A stretch of 64,000 nucleotides of DNA from Bacteroidaceae bacterium (GCA_024401215.1 JAKSLL010000012.1:1-64000), one strand, 5' to 3'. Numbered from the stretch's first letter, positions 1 through 11,300 are shown. Program-made: numbers and translations. Notes: generated by a model from the sequence alone, not told the origin.

Positions 1-49
1 TCTAAAAAAACATAGTGTTTTTCATCTTTTTTCACACACCACCCATTTC

Positions 50-245
50 ATTATAAGTAGGTGATCAAAATTAGTTTTATAATAGATATACTCTATTTTG
101 ATGCAGATTACTATCTTCAGCTGAAGGAGCTATGCGGGCATAGTGACTGAGGATGAAGTAGTAAGGTGCGCAAAAGAGAGTATAGATATTAAGAATACAC
201 ATACGAGGATGAACATATAAATAATTTTGATTACCTACTTATAAT
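50..245. repeat. MITE-like element with 27-bp terminal inverted repeats
   Basis: The arm at 50-76 (beginning ATTATAAGTAGG) is the reverse complement of 219-245 at 25 of 27 positions. The ~140-bp interior has no open frame worth reporting and contains short palindromic segments. The size, matched ends and absence of coding capacity fit a non-autonomous transposon relic, but no target duplication was confirmed. Confidence 0.45.
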
Positions 246-250
246 ATAAT

Positions 251-392
251 ACAAGTTTCGCTCCACTTGTTGTGGAGTTAAATGGTAGTTAAAGTGACAA
301 ATGTCTGACAAGGCAAACGTCTCTTTAACTCCGAGCGAAGCGATAACTCCTCTTTAACTCCTCTTTAACTCCCCCAAACGAGCAAGTTGCAA
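251..392 (+). repeat. Interspersed repeat family, copy A
   Basis: The copy opens with a small hairpin (CTCCAC-loop-GTGGAG). It continues with AGTTAAA-type units, the core ACTCCGAGCGAAGCGATAAC, TTTAACTCC units in the opposite sense, and ends in GCAAGTTGCAA. Near-identical or degraded copies lie at 33757-33901, 38911-39046, 43067-43208, 46463-46508 (head only) and 53412-53576. This copy lies upstream of the promoter of the first GLUG gene. Confidence 0.7.
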
Positions 393-511
393 TGCCTTTG
401 TTGCTTGTATGCATCCATGTGGTCAAAATACTGAAAGTGACACAAATAGCACTCATAACAAGTAATTTAATACCATTTCCCTGTTATTTTATCAGAAAAA
501 AATCAAAAGAC

Positions 512-542
512 TTTGAAATCATGTACAAAAACCGTAACTTTA
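512..542 (+). promoter_or_regulatory. Bacteroidetes-type promoter for the GLUG gene
   Basis: A -33 TTTG (512-515) and a -7 TAACTTTA (535-542) are separated by 19 bp, the spacing known for the Bacteroidetes primary sigma factor. It predicts a start near 549 and a ~50-nt leader before the ATG at 602. Confidence 0.65.
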
Positions 543-601
543 CAACACAAAATAGAATACGTATTATATAAGTACACTTTACACTCTGAAAAAATACTTT
601 T

Positions 602-3600
602 ATGAATGAAAATATGGATTTAAAAAATATGGACATGAAGCATAGAATCATACAGATTGTTCAAAGGAGCATTTTTTGCGCCACTCTGCTCTTCTCTTGC
701 GGAGTTGCTATGGGTCAGACAAGGAAGAATGTCAACTCATGGGACGCTATCAACAATGAATTTAAAGACAACGCCAACTGTGTGCTTACGCTCACTCAAA
801 ATATTGAGCATAGCAAGCGCACTCTTATTGGAAGCATTATCTCAGATGGATATACTGTAACCCAGAAAGGAAATATTGTAATTGACGGTGCAAATCAGTA
901 TTCCATCACAATAAACACAAGAGCGACAAGCAGCACCCACAGCGGACTTATCTCCACAATGGCAGATAATGCCTCTCTCACTCTGCGCAACATAACAATA
1001 TACTTGAACTGCAACATATCATCCACTTCAGACAACATTGGAGTCATTGTTGACAACATGGGAAGTGGCTCTCAGCTGACACTTGAGAATGTGACCATCA
1101 AGTCAACAGGAGCAAAGAGAGATGTCAATGCCACCAACAATACTGGCGGAGTGGTTGGTAATGCACCTGCCAACTCAAGCATCACCCTCAGCAATGTTAC
1201 AATAGATAATTTTGATGTCGCCAGCAGAAGTCTTTTGGGCATTCGTGGCGATTATGCTGGAGGACTTGTGGGCAAGGCTGACGGCACTCTGTCAATTACC
1301 AACTGCAGCGTCGGTCAGAACATGACTGTCAATGGAAGAAATTATATCGGCGGACTTGTGGGCAGCTGTGCCACAGCCGTAAATTTCAATGGAATAAACC
1401 TCAACGGAATAACTGTTGAAGGAAGCGAAACGTGTGTCGGAGGATTCATAGGACTGGCATCTTCAACACTCAGCTTAACAAATTGTAGCATAGCAAACGC
1501 AAGCATCAAAGCAACAGGCGATAAGGTCGGCGGCTTTGCAGGAGAGTCAACCGGTAAGGTTACATTCAGCACTTGCAACGCCACCTCAACAACCGTGGAT
1601 GGCGCATCAAACAGAATCGGAGGATTCATAGGACGAGGCAGCGGAACAATCAGCGCAACCGACTGCAATGCCCTGCAGATGACCGTCAAAGGTTCTGGAA
1701 ACTCAAACAACAAAACCCGTGTGGGAGGATTTGTAGGCACTACAGGCGGCCGATTCACAGCAACAAACTGCAAATTCACAGGAAGCGTAACACAGCCAAA
1801 TGTCAGCACATCAACCAGCGAAAGCGACCCAGTAGGACGCATCGGAGGATTCATCGGCCAGGCTTATGGTGTGACATTCAGAAACTGCCAGGTGGGCGAA
1901 GCCAGCACAATGGCAACAATACAATCCAGAGGACGACGCATCGGAGGTTATGTCGGCACAACGGAAGGCGCTAACACTCTAGCATTCACCAACTGCAAGG
2001 TATATGCCAACATCAGCAACGACAACACATCATATCGCGTAGGAGGTTTCGTTGGATATCTCACAGCGGGAACATCATTCGATAAGGACTGCCTCTACTC
2101 AGGCGGCAACATAACAGGAAGTGCAGACATTGCAGCCTATGTGGGCAAGGCAGAGAATGTCAGCGAAGTGGCATTCAACGGCGCAAAGATAAAGGACGGA
2201 TTGACAATCACTTGCAATAGCGACAAAGCCGGAGGTTACATGGGATATGCAATAGGCACTACAATGACTATCAAAGATGTTGCGGTCAACAACTTAACAA
2301 TCAATGGAAAAACCAGCTCAGGAGTCCTCATCGGCGTTGCCGAGGGTGAAGGAGTGGTGACAGTAAGCAACGCGGCCGTCACTAACGGAAGGATTACATC
2401 AAGTGGTGAGCAGTCAGGCATTGTAATCGGATATTCGACAGCAAAAACGCTCGCCATCGAAAATGTCAGCATAACAAACGCATCAGTCAGCGGAAACAAA
2501 AATAATGGAGGCGTTGCAGGCAAGCTGGAAGGAGCCGAGAACAGTGTATATATAAATAATGTGAAAGTACAGAACTCAACAATCAGCGTTGACGGCTCAA
2601 GCAATAAAGACTACAACAACATCGGCGGTTTTGTGGGATTGTCAAACACAAACTTGACCATTCAGGAATGTGAAATGTCATCAGGTAACGTGACAGCCAC
2701 CAAGTCGCAGTCAGCAGGTGGACTCATAGGTGCCATAGAAGGACAAGTCATCACAAGCATCTACAAATGTACATCATCCGCCAAGATTGACACTGGCATA
2801 GGATATGCTGGCGGCATTATCGGATACGATGGCCATCAAGGTACAAACTCGCTCACACAGATTATCAGCTGTAGCAACTCTGGCAATGTTGACTGCCAAG
2901 AAGCAAGATTAACTTACGGTGGCGTCTTTAATAGAACAAATTACGAATCTGAACATTCAGGTGCTGGCGGCATCATAGGTTCCATAAGGCTTGGTGGAGC
3001 TGTTAGCATTGTCGATTGCAGCAATAGCGGTGCTATACACAATTACAACAGGCAGGAGACAAACAACAGCAACAGAGGTGCAGGTGGCATACTCGGTTAT
3101 GCCTTCGATAATAGCACAGCCACAACAATAAATATTGCTAACTGTTCTAACACAGGCTCAATCACAGGCGATGCTGGATTAAGAAACAACATAATGTGCT
3201 ATACTGCAGGTATTGTCGGTTATGTGAATGGCAATAACGCAAGAGTAACAATCAGCGAGTCAAGCAACCTCGGCAATGTGACAGGCTCCTCTGCTGACAT
3301 CACAGCGGGAATTATCGCATACGCCAACAATAAGACAAATATTGAATGGTGCTACAACCGTGGACAGGTAAGAAGCGGAAGTGCCGTAGCATACGGCATT
3401 GCAGCAAAGAGTGTTAGCGGAAACGTCAGCTACAGCTATAATACTGACTATGTAGGCACCAATACTCTTTTCGCGCCAAACAAAGACGCACAGAAGCACA
3501 ACTATCAGCTTCTGCCAAACGCCAACACACAATCCGACACAAAGCTCAGCTCTCTTGATGCCTCATACTTCAGCAGCGGACATGTGGCATACGCACTCGA

Positions 3601-4951
3601 GATGTATCGCATGACAGAACTGGCTAAACAAAGCCTTGAACCTGCAGAGGTGCATTACATTCAGGATCTCGCGGCAAGCGACAACTACCCTTCTTTAGCA
3701 AAGGAGAAGAAGACGGTGGGCGGCACAGAATGCTTCGCTGTCGATGCTACAGGAACATGGAGCATAAAAGACGGAGGCAAATACATACGCGAGCACGTTG
3801 TTTATGCAAACACCCACAACGAGGATGCCGACACCTACACGGCAGATGTGGCAAAGACAACCAACAGTCAATGCCTCACATACTCACAGTCATCATACTA
3901 CAGCAACATAAAACTTGACGGCTCAATTGTGAAGAAGGGCAATACAAAAATTGTGATTGGCAATAAGCTCAATAACTACATAGAAGCTGTGTCGGGAGCT
4001 GTTGACCCAACAACGGTAGTGAATAACACACTCTTCGCCATCGGCACATTCGCCAATGGAGTGATGAACACCACGTCATACCGAGGAGGCACAATCTCAC
4101 TCACCGACCCTAATGTCATGGGCAATTCGTCAAGATCAAGATGTGTGCCTTACAATTTCTACATTCCTAACGATGTGACAGCTAGCAACTTAAACTATGT
4201 ACGTAGCGTATCAAAGGGTTACTTCACACTCACCATCCCATTTGCTGTAGGCAGAGTGACCAGCAACGGAGCAGATGTAACGAGCAAGGTGAAGTTCGGC
4301 AAACTCAACAGATATGATGAAGAAAATACAGATGTTGATTTCGTCTTCAAGACTATTACTGAGTGGGGCGGCAGCGTGCCAGCAGGAGCATACCTCTGCG
4401 AATACATAGGCGAAGGCGATGCAGTGATAAGCATGGTGAGCAAGGATAATAAATTGACAAAATCAGGATGGTGCCCTGTTGAGTATGGAGGCGTGAACAG
4501 CACAAACGACGACCACTTTAAAGATTGCTATATTAATACATACAAGGGCGGTGACGATGTTGCATTGTGCGGCTACACCTCTCGCCACATTTCAAACTTT
4601 GAAAGTGGCGACGGCACAAAAGTGTGGGCAGGATTCTACTACTTCGGCAGCGACGACAGATTCTGCGGCCCTGCAACAAGAGGCGGTTCATGGGTGGCAC
4701 CTTTCCGCACACTCCTCTTCTTCAGCGACTATGTTGGTCCAGCAAGTTTAGAGGTGAAGGTGAGAGCATTCTCTGAAGACGGAGAGGTGACAGAGGTCAA
4801 TGCAAGCATGTTTGATGAAAACAATACGCTTGTCAATGTATTCACTCTACAAGGAACAAAGGTGAGAAGTGGCGTGCGCTATGGCGAAGCACTCGAGGGA
4901 CTTGCTCCAGGCATCTATGTGGTTGGCGGCAAGAAAATAATTAAAAGATAA
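602..4951 (+). CDS. Giant GLUG-repeat surface protein with T9SS-like C-terminus
   Basis: This 1449-aa protein has an N-terminal hydrophobic signal segment (about residues 20-40). A long array follows, from about residue 130 to 1000, of ~35-50-residue units containing GGF(V/I)G, GGLVG or GGIIGY, alternating with 'xxxNC' strands. This is the GLUG pattern, which generally forms a beta-helix on exported adhesin-like proteins. A non-repetitive region (~1000-1400) precedes a short terminal segment with LQGTKVRSG, LAPGIYVV and KKIIKR, typical of a type IX sorting domain. I infer an exported, surface-attached adhesin or glycan-binding protein; the ligand is unknown. A good promoter lies 60 bp upstream. 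Several in-frame Met codons exist in the first 12 residues, so the exact start is uncertain. Confidence 0.8.
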   Translation: MNENMDLKNMDMKHRIIQIVQRSIFCATLLFSCGVAMGQTRKNVNSWDAINNEFKDNANCVLTLTQNIEHSKRTLIGSIISDGYTVTQKGNIVIDGANQYSITINTRATSSTHSGLISTMADNASLTLRNITIYLNCNISSTSDNIGVIVDNMGSGSQLTLENVTIKSTGAKRDVNATNNTGGVVGNAPANSSITLSNVTIDNFDVASRSLLGIRGDYAGGLVGKADGTLSITNCSVGQNMTVNGRNYIGGLVGSCATAVNFNGINLNGITVEGSETCVGGFIGLASSTLSLTNCSIANASIKATGDKVGGFAGESTGKVTFSTCNATSTTVDGASNRIGGFIGRGSGTISATDCNALQMTVKGSGNSNNKTRVGGFVGTTGGRFTATNCKFTGSVTQPNVSTSTSESDPVGRIGGFIGQAYGVTFRNCQVGEASTMATIQSRGRRIGGYVGTTEGANTLAFTNCKVYANISNDNTSYRVGGFVGYLTAGTSFDKDCLYSGGNITGSADIAAYVGKAENVSEVAFNGAKIKDGLTITCNSDKAGGYMGYAIGTTMTIKDVAVNNLTINGKTSSGVLIGVAEGEGVVTVSNAAVTNGRITSSGEQSGIVIGYSTAKTLAIENVSITNASVSGNKNNGGVAGKLEGAENSVYINNVKVQNSTISVDGSSNKDYNNIGGFVGLSNTNLTIQECEMSSGNVTATKSQSAGGLIGAIEGQVITSIYKCTSSAKIDTGIGYAGGIIGYDGHQGTNSLTQIISCSNSGNVDCQEARLTYGGVFNRTNYESEHSGAGGIIGSIRLGGAVSIVDCSNSGAIHNYNRQETNNSNRGAGGILGYAFDNSTATTINIANCSNTGSITGDAGLRNNIMCYTAGIVGYVNGNNARVTISESSNLGNVTGSSADITAGIIAYANNKTNIEWCYNRGQVRSGSAVAYGIAAKSVSGNVSYSYNTDYVGTNTLFAPNKDAQKHNYQLLPNANTQSDTKLSSLDASYFSSGHVAYALEMYRMTELAKQSLEPAEVHYIQDLAASDNYPSLAKEKKTVGGTECFAVDATGTWSIKDGGKYIREHVVYANTHNEDADTYTADVAKTTNSQCLTYSQSSYYSNIKLDGSIVKKGNTKIVIGNKLNNYIEAVSGAVDPTTVVNNTLFAIGTFANGVMNTTSYRGGTISLTDPNVMGNSSRSRCVPYNFYIPNDVTASNLNYVRSVSKGYFTLTIPFAVGRVTSNGADVTSKVKFGKLNRYDEENTDVDFVFKTITEWGGSVPAGAYLCEYIGEGDAVISMVSKDNKLTKSGWCPVEYGGVNSTNDDHFKDCYINTYKGGDDVALCGYTSRHISNFESGDGTKVWAGFYYFGSDDRFCGPATRGGSWVAPFRTLLFFSDYVGPASLEVKVRAFSEDGEVTEVNASMFDENNTLVNVFTLQGTKVRSGVRYGEALEGLAPGIYVVGGKKIIKR

Positions 4952-4973
4952 GGATAAGGTAAAAAGATAAGAA

Positions 4974-5174
4974 GTGATGAGAAAAATGTATAATGCGCCA
5001 TTCATAAAGGCTTCCTCTATTATTGCGCTCAAGGAATTTAACATTGGGGTGGCTTCTAAACGTAAAGACCCCGATGATGAATGGGGAGGCGGACGAGCAA
5101 AGGAGTTAAACTTTGTAGAAAGCGACGACCAGGGTATGTTTGCAGACAATCTTTGGGGAGACATGCAGAATTAA
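4974..5174 (+). CDS. Small protein of unknown function (66 aa)
   Basis: The reading frame begins 22 nt after the GLUG gene, so it is probably cotranscribed. The product is short and acidic in its second half, with a DDEWGGGR segment and a tryptophan near the C-terminus (NLWGDMQN). It begins MMRKMYNAPFIKASSI, resembling the 'KxYxxPxxxxxxx' opening of small Bacteroidales proteins often found beside surface-protein genes. There is no signal peptide, cysteine or recognisable domain. I cannot assign a function. The tight spacing and non-random composition favour a real gene. Confidence 0.5.
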   Translation: MMRKMYNAPFIKASSIIALKEFNIGVASKRKDPDDEWGGGRAKELNFVESDDQGMFADNLWGDMQN

Positions 5175-5530
5175 GTAATGGTAAAAAAATAACTTCCTAA
5201 AGTTCATGAGCAATCAATATCAACAGCTTTGACTTGTCTTTTTGGCTCTTTTGCCCCAATTCATAGGTCATGATGCCCGCATCACTCCCTCTTTATTAGG
5301 ACAAAATAGCCTAAAAACACAAGCCAAATCTTCCGAAGTTATTATTTCACCATTACTAAATACGCAAAATGTGCTAAAAGTATTGACAAAAGAAGCACAA
5401 CTCCAGGATGTTAATTTACACAATTACATACATAGCGGGAATTAGTTTTGAAAAAGGCTTGTTCCCGCTTTATTGATAGAAAACAGGCAATCTCAATCCA
5501 TCACAAAAAAGTAAACAAGAAACTCCACTT
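5175..5530 (+). other. Intergenic region with one hairpin
   Basis: No convincing gene is present. An 8-bp perfect stem (AGCGGGAA at 5434-5441 with TTCCCGCT at 5462-5469) could end transcription of the upstream pair or structure the leader of the next gene, but it has only a short T run. No clear TAnnTTTG promoter was seen before 5531. Confidence 0.4.
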
Positions 5531-8146
5531 ATGTCTTTAACAATCAAGACTTTCATATTCTCTATACTTGCTTTATGCTATGTAACGACCTTGTCAGCTC
5601 AGACAAAGCCGAAGGAGGGTGACGGCACAGCAGCCAATCCCTATATGATAGGCGATGCAAGTGAACTGAAGTGGTTCAGAGACCAAGTAAACAGAGGAAG
5701 GAGAAGCATCTGCGCAGAACTGAAAAGCAACATCTTCCTCAACAACGAGCAATGGACGCCTATCGGCGAATACGGCGATGAATATGCTTACAGAGATGCC
5801 ACATTCGACGGAAAGGGACACACTATCTATGGTCTTGACGCTCAAACAACTTCCCCACACGAAAATGACTGCGTTGGTTTGTTCGGACACACAAAAGGTG
5901 TACAGATAAAGAATGTGAGGGTGAGCGGCTCAGCCACAGGCGTGGGATGCGTAGGTATGATTGTGGGATTCGCCACAAATTCAGAAACGCGTGAAGGAGA
6001 GATAACAAACTGCTCAGTAAATGGTTACGTCTATAGTTCTGGTGACTTCGCAGGAGGCATTGTCGGCAGAAGCGAAGTCGTCATAGCAATGTGCAGCAAT
6101 TATGCCGATGTACAAGGAGAAGGCAAAGGCTATGCAGGAGGCATCGCAGGAGCAGCCGATGCAGCATCAATAAGAGAGTGCATGAACGATGGCAGGATAA
6201 ACATCACAGGCAAGATGAAAGCAGCTGGCGGAGTGGCAGGAAGGTTCGGAGGAGACATCATTGCCGACTGCGCTAACGTGAACAACATAAGCCATCATCC
6301 ATGCGAAGCTGGCGACAGCAGCAGCATCGGCGGAGTGGCAGGTGTGCTGCGCGGAGAAGAAAAGACACAAATTGTGCATCTTGAGAGATGCTTCAACTAC
6401 GGCTATCTGGCAGGCAACGCCTACATTGCCCACATCATTGGAAATATCAACAAAGCATCAGCAACGTCTGAAAAATGCTTCTTCAACGCCGACGCTTGGA
6501 TTTGTCGCTATACATTTGACGCTGAAGGCTTTATGAGCGAAACAGAATACAAAGGACAAGCAGCCGATGGCGATAGCACAGGTGATGGGGGAAACGACAT
6601 AGAAGCGGCAATCAAAGCATTCAACACATCAACAAAATCTCTAACACCTGAAGAAATAGCAGAAGCAGGCAGAAATGTGACATTGGGCACGGCATGGGGC
6701 TTTGCGCTATGTTATGACAAATACCCTGTACTTGCCATCTGCGAACGTACGGGAGGACTTGCTACTGCTCATGACATAAACTTCGATATCGACGGACATT
6801 GCTCCTGCTGCGGTGCAACCGATGTTGGCAACCCACTGCTGGCGAAAGACGGATATTACGAGATAAGCACACGACGCGAACTCATCTGGCTGCGCAACAT
6901 GGTGAATGGCGGCTATACGAATATGAAATGCCGACTTATGGCTGACATAAATATCAGCGATGCAGAAGGCAACAGCTGGAATCCTATCGGCAACGTCTAT
7001 AACAGGATGTTCACGAACTCCATATTTGACGGCAACGGACACACTATCAGCGGTTTGTACATCAACAGTCCTAACACCACCGCAGCAATAGGACTTTTCG
7101 GTTTCGTGTCGTCAAGCACAATAAAGAATCTTACCGTATGCGGTTCTGTGACAGGCAACTCCAACGTGGGCATGCTTGCTGGATATGCAGAGAAGAGCTA
7201 CATCTCAAACTGCATCATCGGCAACGCAGACGAAGCAGAAACGGAAGTCACATCGAGTGTGCAAGGGAAGCATTATGTAGGAGGTATCGTTGGCACCACA
7301 TCAACATCAGGAACAATAGATAGATGCGTGAACTACGCCTCCGTCACAGCAATTGTCAATGGAGCATTCGCATTTGGAGGCGTGGCAGGCAGCGTGAGTT
7401 ACACAGACATACAAGCATGCGCTAACTATGGTGACATCCGCCCTGCACAAGGCAACTCCCTAACAGATGCTGGCGGTATTGCAGGAAGAGTGTCTGGCAG
7501 TTCAGATTTCACCAACAACGTGAATTGGGCTGATGTGTGCGCCAGCAGCAATGTTGGCGCTATGATAGGCAATCAGACATCCACCTATCAGTCAACAGCC
7601 ATCAGTAGATGCTGGAACGAGGGCACTCTGCAAGCTACTGATGCTGAAGGCAATGTGGCTGTGTTTGTGGGCAACTCAAAAAGCACAAAACTCTTTCTTT
7701 CTTCATGCTGCTATTCGTCGGCTTCAATACTTGATGCTGATGGCAGCGTGATAGAAATCGGAGATGGGAATCTGATGCATAACATAAAAGGTCTCGACTA
7801 TGCAGAGGAAAATGCTCGGCAGGCACATGCCTACGACTCCTCCACCGACCTTGCTTCGGGATACGTAGCTTACCATCTCGGCAAACCTTGGGGACAACAG
7901 ATAGGTACAGATCCCTACCCTCTAATTGGTGGCACCACGGTGTACCAGATAGGACAAACCTACCACAATCAGCCAAGCATAAAGGGCGATGTGAATAAGG
8001 ATGGCTACGTTAACATATCCGATGTAATCATGCTTGTCAACATGGTAACAGAAAAAACACCTGCCAACACAGCCTCCGACATCAATGGCGATGCTATCAC
8101 CGACATAGCAGATGTTGCTGCACTCATAAGCATGGTAAGGGAATAA
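5531..8146 (+). CDS. GLUG-repeat secreted protein with C-terminal type I dockerin
   Basis: This 871-aa protein has a signal peptide (residues 1-24, ending LSAQ). Two related halves follow, each opening with 'WFRDQVN / WLRNMVN' and 'FDGxGHTIxGL' segments and continuing through GLUG units such as GGIVG, GGVAG and GGIAG. The last 53 residues (about 819-871) form a dockerin: two calcium-loop F-hand repeats, GDVNKDGYVNISD and SDINGDAITDIAD. Dockerins bind cohesins or act as Ca-folded C-terminal modules in Prevotella secreted proteins; no cohesin is visible in the window. The partner is therefore unknown. It differs from the neighbouring 1449-aa GLUG protein, which uses a T9SS-like tail. Confidence 0.8.
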   Translation: MSLTIKTFIFSILALCYVTTLSAQTKPKEGDGTAANPYMIGDASELKWFRDQVNRGRRSICAELKSNIFLNNEQWTPIGEYGDEYAYRDATFDGKGHTIYGLDAQTTSPHENDCVGLFGHTKGVQIKNVRVSGSATGVGCVGMIVGFATNSETREGEITNCSVNGYVYSSGDFAGGIVGRSEVVIAMCSNYADVQGEGKGYAGGIAGAADAASIRECMNDGRINITGKMKAAGGVAGRFGGDIIADCANVNNISHHPCEAGDSSSIGGVAGVLRGEEKTQIVHLERCFNYGYLAGNAYIAHIIGNINKASATSEKCFFNADAWICRYTFDAEGFMSETEYKGQAADGDSTGDGGNDIEAAIKAFNTSTKSLTPEEIAEAGRNVTLGTAWGFALCYDKYPVLAICERTGGLATAHDINFDIDGHCSCCGATDVGNPLLAKDGYYEISTRRELIWLRNMVNGGYTNMKCRLMADINISDAEGNSWNPIGNVYNRMFTNSIFDGNGHTISGLYINSPNTTAAIGLFGFVSSSTIKNLTVCGSVTGNSNVGMLAGYAEKSYISNCIIGNADEAETEVTSSVQGKHYVGGIVGTTSTSGTIDRCVNYASVTAIVNGAFAFGGVAGSVSYTDIQACANYGDIRPAQGNSLTDAGGIAGRVSGSSDFTNNVNWADVCASSNVGAMIGNQTSTYQSTAISRCWNEGTLQATDAEGNVAVFVGNSKSTKLFLSSCCYSSASILDADGSVIEIGDGNLMHNIKGLDYAEENARQAHAYDSSTDLASGYVAYHLGKPWGQQIGTDPYPLIGGTTVYQIGQTYHNQPSIKGDVNKDGYVNISDVIMLVNMVTEKTPANTASDINGDAITDIADVAALISMVRE

Positions 8147-8236
8147 CGTAACATTTGATGAGTTTAAATTAACGAAACGTGCAGCATTCGATTATAGAAT
8201 GCCACCCCACTACCCCACCCTTCAAATCAGAATCAA

Positions 8237-8280
8237 TAAAAAGCGACTACCACCTCCGAATGGAAGTGATAGTCGTTTTT
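8237..8280. terminator. Bidirectional terminator between convergent genes
   Basis: A long imperfect stem, CGACTAcCACcTCC pairing with GGAaGTGaTAGTCG, is flanked by AAAAA on the left and TTTTT on the right. It can therefore terminate both the dockerin gene (+) and the giant-protein operon (-). Confidence 0.75.
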
Positions 8281-8335
8281 GCTATTAGGGCGGGCATCTA
8301 TATATGCCGTCTCATTTACCGTAACTCAAGGTGAA

Positions 8336-11300
8336 TCAAAGCGCTATCTTTTTCTTGTTCACAATGTAAACGCCCTTGTTAAATCCATTGTAATTGTTTA
8401 CGCCATTCTCAACATGAACGGTGCGGATAAACTGACCTGATGTATTGTAGATACGGAAGTCACCAGAGAAATTAGCCTCAATGACAAGGTTGCCGCCTCT
8501 ACCATAAACCTTGAAGAATTTGCCATCTGAATAATCCTCTTCAGGTTCATCCTCTATATCGAAGTCACCAATTGCAATGTATCGCATCTTTGCTAATGAA
8601 GAAGCGTCATTGATGTAGGTACGGAATGGAAGAGTAACAACATCTCCTGTTACATTCTCGAAACCGTTTCCTTCAGCATCGATAACATAGTCCTTAGCAT
8701 ACATAGCACGATGCAAGTATGTTCCGACATGACTATAACTACCTTCTACAGAAGACTGCTTCTCATCATCAGAAACCTTGATAGTTGCCTTGTTATTCTC
8801 GAACACCACAGGGTTAGTAAGATTGAACTCGTAGTAATCCTCACCTGGGAATGCGACAACATAAGGCACATCATTTGAGAGATATACGTAATCAGCGAAT
8901 GTATGAGGAGTATCATACCAAGCCTGATTCTTCTTGCTACCATAGACATCATCGTCACGAGTACCATAGTAGTCTTCGTAGTTAGGAAGCTTTACAAAGT
9001 AATCGTTCTGGAATACATAGTTGCCAGCCTCTTGCTTATCATTTGTAAAGAGACCTTCGCCATTAGTTGACGGACGAGCGAATGTGACACCAGAAGCAGC
9101 ACCCACCATACCGTTCAACCAGTACTCATGATGGAGAGTGTGGTCATTATCCTTTGGTTCACAAGTGAGATCCTCACCATAGAAGTGACTTATCACGCTT
9201 GCAAGGTCTGCGCCGCCATTAGGATTCTCAACCATAGAGAACACCTTCTTGGCTGTAAATGGTATGCAGATACCCTCCCATGCCATAGCTGAGCCATCAC
9301 GGTAATTCAGAGGTTGACGCTCGTACCATGCACGGGTTCCCACATTAAATGCAATAGGAGCATTGAAATCCTGCTTATCGACAAGGTGGAAGTAACTGGT
9401 GCTGAACTTGCTGTCAGAACCTTTCACGATGTTGTGGTAAACTATATTACTTTCTGCGATATCTTTCACATCCTTCTTGTCAAACACCTTCTCGCCAGAA
9501 TTATAAACAAGGAGATTCTGAGTGACATGGCCATAATTTGTATTGCTGTAAGCTGTAGCCTCAGCATCCTTATTGCTATCCACGCTGAACTTAGTCGGTA
9601 TGGTTACTGCTTTGTCACCTTCAGATGTCATAGATGTATAGTCAATAGCAGTAAGAGTTGGATCAAGAGCCCAAGCGTCCTTGTTATAGTAGAACTTCTT
9701 GTCAACCTTGCTTTGGTAGAAGCCAGCAGTCTCAAATACGCGGTTACCGCCCTTATCCTCATTTGCATCGCCTGTTGCCACCTGATTGATGTGCATTGGG
9801 TAGGCATCGGCATTCTCCTTGTCAAGATGCTGGCCGAAGAAGAGGTAGTCGTTGGCATAGCCCTCTGCAATACCCTTGTAGTAAACAGAGACACCATCAA
9901 TTTCACCCTTACGGTCCTCAAGAGTCATTTTTCCGTCATAAAGAGGAATGTTCACTCCTTCTGTCTCATTCCAACGTGCATCATCATGGAAGTGGCTTGC
10001 ATCATGACTTGAAAGAGTCTGTCCATAGTTAGGTGATCCTGTACGCAAAGACCAAGCACGGTTATTAGATGCGTACTGATAGTCACCGTTAGCATAGTAA
10101 GTTCCTACATAGTCATCATAGCTGTCATGATCTGTTGCTGGATTAAACACGTGGCTTAACTTGTAAGCTTTAGCGCCATCTTTAATGTCCTTAGAGCTAA
10201 AGTCTTTAGAGTCATAGCTATTGACCACCTGACCAGTGCTGGCTATCGTGCCACCAATCAAACCGAGGTTATAAACCTTACCATCAAGCATGTTACCGAA
10301 CAACAAAGTCTGCTTTCCATTGAGGTCAATATGATATCCGTCACCATGGAATGTGCCCTTAAACTTCTTGCTTATAGTAGGAAGCTTCTTTGTCAGAGTG
10401 ATATCCTTCTGGAGAATGATGTCAAGATCTTCAAGTCCTGCAGGAATATTATGTGCATTGCCTACAGCAGACATATTGAGATAGTTGACAAATGCTCTAA
10501 GGTCCTCCTCATCCTCTATGTAAATCTTCGCCTCTGCAAATGCAGCATGCTTAGTATTAACATCATGATTTGGAATATCCTGCATCTTCTCAATCTGGAG
10601 ATCATGTGCTACAACATCCTTCATGCGATGGTAGTTATGAACTACAATCATACGCTTCTCCTTGTTTGGAATGCTCTCAATCTTTTCCTTGACAGACAGA
10701 CCAGCAAACTGTTCCTTTGTCAAAGATGTACCCTTTGCGGCGTTATACTCATCAACATTTGAGTACAAGTTGCGCTGTACAGGGAATACAGGGAAGTTCT
10801 TACCACCTGCAGTAAAGACGTATGCAATGTTATACTCATTCTGCTTATAGAGAGCAGGGATAGCACCAAAAAGTGCGCCATGTTCATCCTTCTTGTACAT
10901 GCTTTCAGGAATATCAACACCATTGTTGATGTCCCACTTCCATTCTCCATGTTCATCAATCTCTGTCAATGGCACAATCTTCCAACCGCTTGAGATAACA
11001 GGCATCATCTCAGAAGTTCTGATTCTTATACCGTTTGAAGAGAATCCAATCATCTCGCCTGGCAATGCACAATTCTCAATATCAACACCACCATCAAATG
11101 TAGGTCCAAGCAGATAAACAATGTTGAGATTGATAGTATATTCATAATCCTGCCATGTGCCATTCTCATCCAGAGTCTGACCTGTGAGATAGATCTTAAC
11201 AAGTTCTGGTTCGTCAAGATGGTTGTCATAATTAGCCTTACCACTATTGTCAAGCTTATCCTGAAGACGAATATTGAACTGTGGCAATGCGTCTGTGTTA

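Noticed and set aside
251-392. CRISPR-like repetition of AGTTAAAG units
   Set aside because: Units are separated by only a few bases, the flanks are inverted, there are no spacers, and no cas genes exist nearby.
5242-5445. 67-aa open frame in the intergenic region
   Set aside because: No ribosome-binding sequence, promoter or natural domain; composition looks incidental, and the flanking hairpin and leader explain the region better.
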